DNA of 64,000 bases from Nocardia sp. BMG111209 (lineage in GTDB: Bacteria > Actinomycetota > Actinomycetes > Mycobacteriales > Mycobacteriaceae). The DNA is taken from assembly GCF_000381925.1 (NCBI RefSeq), contig NZ_KB907307.1, positions 4,464,001 through 4,528,000 on the forward strand, given 5' to 3'. Below the pieces are notes generated by a model, which saw only the letters and a program-made list of their open reading frames with translations, searched no databases and had not been told where the DNA came from. Below, one piece after another: positions 57,449 through 64,000 of the stretch. How positions within the stretch are numbered: position 1 is the stretch's first letter; each line of letters starts with the position of its first letter. Both the position numbers and the translations under genes were made by a program.

Positions 57449-58665
57449 CGGCCCACCCGTGTCCCGGTCGATGTGACGGTGGCAGCGCCGGCCGTCCGCG
57501 CGGTGAGCGCTCCCACGATGAATTGTGCCTCGGTCTCGACCGTTTCGTGGCGGGAGCCGCCCCACGAGGACGGGCCCGCGAGGGTGAAGTAGCCGGGCCG
57601 CGGCGATCCGGACCCGGGTTCGCCGGTCGCGGGCTCGAAACCCGTTGCCAGGACCAGGAGGTCGATCTCGCGCAACCGGCCGTCGATGGTGCGGACCCCC
57701 GCCGGGCCGAGGCGGTCGATCGCGGTGGTGACGAGTTCGACCTCGGGCCGGGTGAAGCACCGGTGGTAGCGATTCGACAGGGTGGGACGCCTTCGGCCCA
57801 TGGGTTCGGCGGGCGTCAGCGCGCGGCGCAACTCGCGGTCGCGCACCCGGCTCCACAGGTAGGCGCGGCCCAGCGCGGTCGCGATCGGGCCGAGGACGAC
57901 GGCGCTGCGGTGCCGGAACCCGGCGCTCAGCAGGGCGAGCAGGGCGGCGACGACCCGGAACAGCATGACCCCCATACCGGGAACCCGCACCAGCGCCGTC
58001 CGCCACCACATCGGCACGATATGGGTGGGTTTGGGCAGCACCCAGATCGGGCTGCGCTGGAAGACGTACAGCCGCGCGGCCGTCCCGGCGAGCTCCGGAA
58101 TCAGTTGCACCGCCGCCGGTCCGGTCCCGATCACCGCGACCCGCTGCCCGGTCACGTCGCGATCCCGGGACCAGTCGCGGGTGTGCACCGTCTCCCCGCG
58201 GAACGCGGCCGGATCCGCGAACGCCGGAATCCGCGGCGGCCCGCAGGATCCGCGCGCGTCGATGACGTACCGCGTTGTCACCGTGGACTTTCCGCCGTCG
58301 AGCTCCAGCCGCCAGCAGTCGTCGCGCTCGTCGCGCCGGACGCCGGTCACCTCGGTGCGCAGCCGCAGCGCGGAACGCAGCCGGTAACTTTCGGCGCAGT
58401 GGTGCAGATAGGCCAGTACCTCGTCACGCGCGGGGAAGATCGCGGTCCAGTCCGGATTCCGCGCGAACGAGAACTGGTAGTTCATACTCGGCCGATCGGT
58501 CACCATGCCCGGATAGTCGTTCGCGTGCCACACACCGCCGAGGCCGCCGGACCGCTCGATGATCGTGAATCCGCCGATTCCGGCCCGCCGCAGGGCCATC
58601 GCGACCCCGAGGCCCGCGATACCGGCCCCGATGATCACGATCTCCTCGTGCTCGTGTGCGCCCAT
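57445..58665 (-). CDS. Baeyer-Villiger-type flavin monooxygenase (short)
   Basis: The protein is 406 residues. It starts EIVIIGAGIAGLGVAMALRRAG (FAD), has HANDYPGMVTDRPSMNYQFSF, the BVMO fingerprint FRGETVHTRDW (F-x-G-x3-H-x3-W) and a second nucleotide site VAVIGTGPAAVQLIPELAG for NADPH. It is shorter than the ~490-540 residues usual for these enzymes and ends with a low-complexity Ala/Thr tail, so the C-terminal lobe is reduced. Its ATG lies 13 bp after the NRPS stop and its stop overlaps the MMPL start. It probably oxygenates the NRPS-derived product. Confidence 0.85.
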   Translation of the reverse strand: MGAHEHEEIVIIGAGIAGLGVAMALRRAGIGGFTIIERSGGLGGVWHANDYPGMVTDRPSMNYQFSFARNPDWTAIFPARDEVLAYLHHCAESYRLRSALRLRTEVTGVRRDERDDCWRLELDGGKSTVTTRYVIDARGSCGPPRIPAFADPAAFRGETVHTRDWSRDRDVTGQRVAVIGTGPAAVQLIPELAGTAARLYVFQRSPIWVLPKPTHIVPMWWRTALVRVPGMGVMLFRVVAALLALLSAGFRHRSAVVLGPIATALGRAYLWSRVRDRELRRALTPAEPMGRRRPTLSNRYHRCFTRPEVELVTTAIDRLGPAGVRTIDGRLREIDLLVLATGFEPATGEPGSGSPRPGYFTLAGPSSWGGSRHETVETEAQFIVGALTARTAGAATVTSTGTRVGR

Positions 58666-58678
58666 CGCGCCTCCGTCC

Positions 58679-61600
58679 TCAGAAGTGGTAGAGCGCACAA
58701 CCGACCTGCACCCCGGCCCCGGCCGCGACGATGAGCCCGAGATCGCCGGTCCGGGTGCGGCCGGTATCGAAGCAGTGCCGCAGCGCCGCCGGGATCGACG
58801 ACGTGTACAGGTCACCGCCGGTGCCCACCTCGTCCACCACATCCACGACGCGGTCGCGCGGGATGTCCAGGCGGGCGGCCAGCGCGGTGAGGAAATCGGA
58901 CGAGATCTGCGGTGCGAGAACGACATCGAGTTCACCCACGCCGCGGTCGGCGGTCCGCAGCAGCGCGGCGATCGCCTCGTGCACGGTGTCGAGATAGATC
59001 TCCTCGAGGCCCGGCTGCTGCCGCACCTCGAGTCCGTCCGCGCCGTGCATCCGGGTGAAGGTGGTCAGCCGGTCGAGATGTTCGGGGTGACTGGCGAAGT
59101 GGAACAATCCGAATCCGGTGTCCGCCCCCGCCGACGCGGTCAGCAGCGCGGCCGAGCCGAGATGTTCGATGCCGCGCCGCTTCCGCAGCGTGCTCGGCAC
59201 ATCGGGGTCGGCCTCGGCGGCGACGACCAGAGCGGTTGCCGTGGCGCCGGTCTCGATCATCGCGGTCGCGGCGTAGCAGGCCTTCAGGAATCCGGTGCCG
59301 GAGTCGGACAGGTCGAAGGCCAGCGTCCCGCCGGTCAGCGGATCGTCGGGATCGTGGTTGATCGCCAGGCGGTCGGCGACGAAGGTGGCCGTGGCCGGTT
59401 CGACGATGTAGTCGTCCCGGAACACCCCGGTGTACAACACCAATCCCGGCGCCGCGGCTCCCGTGACGAGTTCCCGGCCCGCGCGTACGGCGAGATCGAC
59501 CGCCTTGTCCTCCCCGTCGGGCCGCGCCACCGCGACACCGGCGATCCGCACGGTGGGTGCGGCGGGCACGGGCAGCGGCGGTCGGTCGGCGGCGGCGCGG
59601 GTCTCGACGACACCGCGCAGCCGGTCCGGGAGATCGTCGAAGGTGTACAGGGCGGCGCCGATCGTCTGCCCGGAACCGGTGATCCCGAACAGGATTCGAT
59701 CGCCGGACTGCACGTCGCCCTTCTCGACCAGATCGTGGATCGCGACCATGTGCGTGGTGGAGGCGGTATTGCCCCGATGCTCCAGATTCGACACGGTATT
59801 GGCCGGATGGGCCGCCGTCCGCCCGATCAGCTGATTGATCGTCGTCATCGCGTCCTGGATCGACGCCTGCGAAGTCTGGTGCACCACAATGCGATCCACG
59901 GCCTCGGGTTGCCAGCCGTGGCGGTCCAGCAGTCGCAGCGCGAACGGCACCGACTTCCGGACGGCCAGGGCCGTCTGTTCCACCGCCTGGGTGTGCATGA
60001 TCGCGCCGCCGTGCGCTTCGCCGGTCCGCTTGCCGATGCACAGCTCGCTGTACCGGCTCAGGGTCCGTAACTCGATGTCGTGGAAGCCGATTCCCGGCGT
60101 GGCCGCCCGCTCCAGGATCACCGCGGCGCCGGCATCGCCGACGGTGAGGCACGCCAGCCGGTCGTCGAGGAAGTCGACGATCTCGCGCTGCGCGGTATCG
60201 ATGATGTGCGAGACGTATTCACCGCTGACCACCAGCGCGTTGCGCACCCGGCCCGCGCGCAGCAGGCGATCCGCGACCGCGATCCCGGTGAACAGGCCGG
60301 CACAGGCGTTGGAGATGTCGAAACCGATCGCACCCGTGAGCCCCAGCCGCGCGCGGACCCGCTGCGAGGTACCCGGCTCGGACACCAGACGACGGTCGGG
60401 CCCTTCGGTATTGGAGATGTTCGTACAGATCAGCAGGTCGATCGAGTCGGGCGGATACGACGACGCGTCCAGGCACCGCTGCGCCGCCCGCACGGCCAGA
60501 TCGGTGGTGAATTCGCCGTCCGCGACGACCCGCCGGGTCCGGATTCCGGTGAGCTGCTCCAGCGGGATCTGTACCGGCCGTTCACAACCCGCGAGCACCT
60601 CCCCGGTGGTCACGACCGTCTCGGGCAGATAGACGCCGAGACTTTCGATGATCGTGTTGCCCGGCTCGATCTCCTTGGGCGCCAGTGGTTTCGGCGCAGG
60701 AAGATCGGCGGTGACCTCGGGCCGGACCGGCGCCGCTGTCCCGGTCGTCTCCGTGACGTCGACGGCGTCGGCCAGGGCGGCGACGGTCCGGTGCCGGAAC
60801 ATCAGTTCCGGGGTGAGCGGGATACCCGCGGCGGTGGCGCGGGTACAGATGTCCATGGTCTGGGTCGACGCGCCACCGAGTTCGAAGAAATCGTCGGCGA
60901 TGCCCACGGTGTCGATGCCCAGAACCTGTTGCCACAGTTCACACAACACCTGCTGCGACGCGGTGCGCGGCGCCTCGTAACCGGCCGAGATCTCCGGCCG
61001 CCGGCTGTCGGGGTCGGGCAGCGCGCGGGTGTCGCGCTTACCGGTGGGCGTGGTCGGGATCGCCTCGACCGGGACGAACTGCGCCGGAATCATGGCGTCC
61101 GGCAAGATGTTTCGCAGATGTGCCCGCAGATCGGCGGTGCTCGGCGCCGCGGCGGGCGCCGCCGCGACCAGATAGGCCACCAGCCGCGGCTCGCCGCGGT
61201 GATCGTCGCGGACCACCACCGCCGCCTCGCGCACCTGCGCGTGCCCGGTCAGTGCGCCCTCGATCTCGCCCAATTCGATACGGACACCACGGATCTTGAC
61301 CTGGTTGTCGGTGCGGCCGAGATATTCGATCTCGCCGTCGGGCCGATACCTGGCGAGATCGCCGGTGCGATACAGCATTCCGCCGGGACGGGCCGGGTCC
61401 GAGGGCGCGCCGGCGTCGACGAACCGTTCCGCGGTCAGCTCGGGCCGGTTGAGATAACCGCGTCCCACACCGTCACCGCCGATGTACAGCTCACCGGCGA
61501 CACCGACCGGAACCGGATTCAGGTAGCGGTCGACGACGTGGATCGCGGTATTCGCGATCGGCCGGCCGATCGGCACCGACCGGCCGTGATCGGCGCGATC

Positions 61601-63946
61601 GACATCGAAGTAGGTGACGTCGATCGCGGCCTCGGTCGGCCCGTACAGATTGTGCAGGCGCGCGGGTAAGGCGGCGAAGAACTCGTCCCGCAGATCGGCG
61701 GTGAGCGCCTCGCCGCTGGTGATCACCTCGCGCAGCCCGGTGCAGCGGCGGACCTCGGGGTCGGCGAGGAACATCCGCAGCATCGACGGCACGAAATGCG
61801 TGACGGTCACACCCTTTTCGACGATCGTGCGGACCAGGTAGCCGCTGTCACGGTGCCGCTCCGGTTCCGCCACGACGATGCGGGCCCCGGCCAGCAACGC
61901 CCAGAACAGTTCCCACACCGACACATCGAAGTTGGCGGGGGTCTTGTGCAGGACGACATCGTCCGGGCGCAACGGATAGGCCCGCTGCATCCACAGCAGC
62001 CGGTTGCCGATGCCGCGATGGGTGTTCAGCGCGCCCTTCGGCCGGCCGGTGGTGCCGGAGGTGAACAGGATGTAGGCCACGTCGTCGGGAGTGATCGCCA
62101 CCGCGGGCAGTTCGGGTGCGGGCCCCGCCGGATCCGGATCGTCCACGCAGACCGCCGGGACATCGCCGGGCAGGCGATATCGGATGCGGCGGTCGGTGAT
62201 CCACGCGGCGGGCCCGGCCTCCGCGCTGATGCCGCGCAGGCGCTGGGCCGGATGTGCGGGATCCACCGGCAGGAACGCACAGCCCACCAGCAGTACCGCC
62301 AGCACCGAAACCACCGACATCTCCGAACGTTCCACCGCGATACCCACCACACCTCCCGGCCGCGCACCGGCTTCCAGCAGCCGGCCGCCGAGCCGCTGGG
62401 CCCGGTCGAGCAGTTCCCGGTAGGTGAGGTCCCGATCGCGGAAGCTGACCGCGACCGCCGCAGGAGTCCGGTCGGCCTGATCGCGGATCAGGCCGGGCAG
62501 CAACCGATCTCGCAACTCCGGCGCCGCGGTGTCGTTCCAGGCGGCCCGCTGCCGGAGTTCGGCGGCGGTGAGCAGCGGCAGGGCTCCGACGGGCCGGTGC
62601 GGATCGACGGCCGCGCCGGTGAGGATCTCGCCGAGGTGCCCGGCCATCCGCGCGATGACCTCGGGGTCGAACAGGTCGCGGTTGTACTGGAGTACGGCCG
62701 AGAGCGTGTCGCCGTGTTCGGCGACCATCAGCATCAGATCGACGGGTGCGCCGCCCTGCCGCAGCGCGACCGGCTCGAACAGCTGCGCGGGACCGCCGGT
62801 GGCCTGCGACATCCGGGTGCTCTCCCAGGCGAAGAAGACCTGGAAGATGGGCGGATACGCCGGATCCCGCACCGGAACCAGCCGCTGCGCCAGCTCGGTG
62901 AACGGCAGGTCCTGATGGGCCACCGCGTCCAGGACGGTGCGGCGGGTCCGCTCGAGCAGGGTGGCGAAGGCCGGGTTGTCGCCGAGATCCGAGCGCAGCG
63001 CCACCGAATTCACGAAGTAGCCGACGATGTTCTCCGCGCCGGGCATCCCGCGACCGGCGATCGGCGATCCCACGATGATGTCGTCGACTCCCGAATAACG
63101 GTGCAGCAGAGCGATATACGCCGAGAGCACGACCACCTGGAGCGTAACCCCGTGCGCACGAGCGAGTTCCCGCGCGGCGCGGGTCCGGTCCGCGCCGAGG
63201 TCGAAGTAGTTGGTGGCGCCGGCGAAGGTCTGCGTCGCCGGGCGGGGTCCGCGGCCGGGCAGGTCCAGGCGCGGGAGGTCACCGGCGAGCTGCCGCTCCC
63301 AATATGCCCACAGCTCGGCGCCGCGCGCGCTGCCGACCAGTTCGCGCTGCCACTGCACATGGTCGGCGTATCGCGCGGGCAGGGCGGGCAATTCGGCGTC
63401 CGGGTCGCGGTACAGCTCGGACAGTTCGGCCAATACCAGATCCAGCGACCAGAAGTCGACGACGATATGCGGAATGGTCAGTGCGAGAAGGTGTTCCGCC
63501 GGTCCGCGCCGCAACAGGGTCAGCCGCCACAGCGGTCCCGCGGCCAGCTCGATCGGCGCCTCGAGCAGGTCGTCCAGCAGCTCGTCCACCCGCTGTTGCG
63601 GCCAGTCACCCGCCTCGACGATCCGGATCGGCGGCAGCGTGTTCGGATCGCGGACGGCCACGACGCGCTCACCCGTGCGCCGGAAGGTCGTGCCGAGCAG
63701 ATCGTGCCTGCGCACGAGGCCGCGCAGGGCCGCCTCGAGCCGCGGCAGTTCGAGCTCGCCGTGGCGGCGGCCCACGTACAGCAGGTTGTAGGAGGAACTG
63801 GCCGGCGCGAGGGCGGCGTGGAACCACAGCCCGCGTTCCCCGAACGACAGTTCGCGCTCGAACCGCTCGCGCAGCAGACGTTCCAGCAGTTCGCGTTTGC
63901 GGTCGGCGTCGAGGCCGCGCACGGCGTCGTCCTGATTGATCATCAC
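58679..63946 (-). CDS. Hybrid NRPS (C-A-PCP) fused to two KAS III domains
   Basis: The protein is 1,755 residues. Residues 30-450 form a condensation domain with IPHIVVDFWSLD (HxxxD at 160-164; first His of HHxxxD is Pro). The adenylation domain spans 480-980, with FTSGTTGRPKGA and YGPTEAAIDVTYF; the pocket residues read D-V-W-H-I-S-L-I-D, matching serine codes. A PCP follows (FELGGAS, Ser near 1,024). Residues 1,090-1,430 form a KAS III (FabH-like) with NACAGLFTGI Cys, HQTSQAS His and RGNTAS Asn. Residues 1,465-1,755 form a second KAS III with Cys replaced by Gly (SDSGTGF), His by Pro and Asn lost. The GTG start overlaps the previous stop. Confidence 0.88.
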   Translation of the reverse strand: MMINQDDAVRGLDADRKRELLERLLRERFERELSFGERGLWFHAALAPASSSYNLLYVGRRHGELELPRLEAALRGLVRRHDLLGTTFRRTGERVVAVRDPNTLPPIRIVEAGDWPQQRVDELLDDLLEAPIELAAGPLWRLTLLRRGPAEHLLALTIPHIVVDFWSLDLVLAELSELYRDPDAELPALPARYADHVQWQRELVGSARGAELWAYWERQLAGDLPRLDLPGRGPRPATQTFAGATNYFDLGADRTRAARELARAHGVTLQVVVLSAYIALLHRYSGVDDIIVGSPIAGRGMPGAENIVGYFVNSVALRSDLGDNPAFATLLERTRRTVLDAVAHQDLPFTELAQRLVPVRDPAYPPIFQVFFAWESTRMSQATGGPAQLFEPVALRQGGAPVDLMLMVAEHGDTLSAVLQYNRDLFDPEVIARMAGHLGEILTGAAVDPHRPVGALPLLTAAELRQRAAWNDTAAPELRDRLLPGLIRDQADRTPAAVAVSFRDRDLTYRELLDRAQRLGGRLLEAGARPGGVVGIAVERSEMSVVSVLAVLLVGCAFLPVDPAHPAQRLRGISAEAGPAAWITDRRIRYRLPGDVPAVCVDDPDPAGPAPELPAVAITPDDVAYILFTSGTTGRPKGALNTHRGIGNRLLWMQRAYPLRPDDVVLHKTPANFDVSVWELFWALLAGARIVVAEPERHRDSGYLVRTIVEKGVTVTHFVPSMLRMFLADPEVRRCTGLREVITSGEALTADLRDEFFAALPARLHNLYGPTEAAIDVTYFDVDRADHGRSVPIGRPIANTAIHVVDRYLNPVPVGVAGELYIGGDGVGRGYLNRPELTAERFVDAGAPSDPARPGGMLYRTGDLARYRPDGEIEYLGRTDNQVKIRGVRIELGEIEGALTGHAQVREAAVVVRDDHRGEPRLVAYLVAAAPAAAPSTADLRAHLRNILPDAMIPAQFVPVEAIPTTPTGKRDTRALPDPDSRRPEISAGYEAPRTASQQVLCELWQQVLGIDTVGIADDFFELGGASTQTMDICTRATAAGIPLTPELMFRHRTVAALADAVDVTETTGTAAPVRPEVTADLPAPKPLAPKEIEPGNTIIESLGVYLPETVVTTGEVLAGCERPVQIPLEQLTGIRTRRVVADGEFTTDLAVRAAQRCLDASSYPPDSIDLLICTNISNTEGPDRRLVSEPGTSQRVRARLGLTGAIGFDISNACAGLFTGIAVADRLLRAGRVRNALVVSGEYVSHIIDTAQREIVDFLDDRLACLTVGDAGAAVILERAATPGIGFHDIELRTLSRYSELCIGKRTGEAHGGAIMHTQAVEQTALAVRKSVPFALRLLDRHGWQPEAVDRIVVHQTSQASIQDAMTTINQLIGRTAAHPANTVSNLEHRGNTASTTHMVAIHDLVEKGDVQSGDRILFGITGSGQTIGAALYTFDDLPDRLRGVVETRAAADRPPLPVPAAPTVRIAGVAVARPDGEDKAVDLAVRAGRELVTGAAAPGLVLYTGVFRDDYIVEPATATFVADRLAINHDPDDPLTGGTLAFDLSDSGTGFLKACYAATAMIETGATATALVVAAEADPDVPSTLRKRRGIEHLGSAALLTASAGADTGFGLFHFASHPEHLDRLTTFTRMHGADGLEVRQQPGLEEIYLDTVHEAIAALLRTADRGVGELDVVLAPQISSDFLTALAARLDIPRDRVVDVVDEVGTGGDLYTSSIPAALRHCFDTGRTRTGDLGLIVAAGAGVQVGCALYHF

Positions 63947-64000
63947 GCTTCCCCTTCGGCGGAGAGCAGTTCGGACAGCAGGTCCTCGACGGCCTGGTCC
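63943..64000 (-). CDS. 3' end of an upstream gene (cut by window edge)
   Basis: The last 18 codons, ending LLSELLSAEGEA and TGA, are visible. The stop overlaps the NRPS GTG as GTGA, so the two are translationally coupled. The Leu/Glu-rich helical tail resembles C-termini of NRPS or PKS proteins that act as docking segments, but too little is present to name the enzyme. Confidence 0.6.
   Translation of the reverse strand, partial: DQAVEDLLSELLSAEGEA

Overview
The window is high-GC DNA with GTG and TTG starts, many tightly packed regulator/target pairs and several start-overlapping operons. It carries a single-chain type I fatty acid synthase next to acpS, WXG100 (type VII secretion) proteins, F420-linked oxidoreductases and MMPL transport. 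This combination points to a mycolate-lineage actinomycete, most likely Nocardia or a close relative. That assignment is inference from gene content; there is no rRNA or other marker in the window.

Bases 1-29,000 are a mosaic of small regulator/enzyme pairs: HxlR/methyltransferase, AraC, MFS/LysR, SDR/TetR, TetR/FAD monooxygenase, MerR/F420 oxidoreductase, RHH/VOC, MarR/cupin and MarR/pirin. Several have clear palindromic or tandem operators in the shared intergenic DNA. Two longer operons are embedded. One holds an amidohydrolase, a NuoF-like flavoprotein and a 3Fe-4S ferredoxin (16.7-19.5 kb). The other holds a sigma factor, a 28-codon linker ORF, a membrane Rieske protein, a blue-copper lipoprotein and a secreted phosphoesterase (19.6-22.5 kb).

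Bases 29,000-39,300 hold the core lipid genes acpS and fas, about 9.3 kb, on the minus strand. A strong hairpin lies between them and an inverted repeat lies upstream of fas. A tRNA-Leu(TAG) follows at 39.4 kb.

Bases 39,500-49,400 look accessory: hypothetical and membrane genes, a broken P-loop kinase, and a WXG100 pair followed by a large effector-like protein with an HExxH motif and a small immunity-like gene. After these comes a divergent cluster of XRE regulator plus flavoprotein and methyltransferase plus CYTH enzyme. A membrane-anchored pentapeptide-repeat protein built on a 33-bp DNA repeat lies at 49.6-51.4 kb.

Bases 51,400-64,000 hold a TetR regulator, a USP/amidase pair, and on the minus strand the distal part of a secondary-metabolite locus. 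That locus runs from an upstream gene cut by the window edge to an NRPS module (C-A-PCP, serine-like specificity code) fused to two KAS III domains, the second without its catalytic triad. A Baeyer-Villiger-type monooxygenase, an MMPL exporter and an alpha/beta hydrolase follow. The hydrolase promoter carries the same TTGCAA-type palindrome found twice upstream of the TetR gene, suggesting that regulator acts on it.
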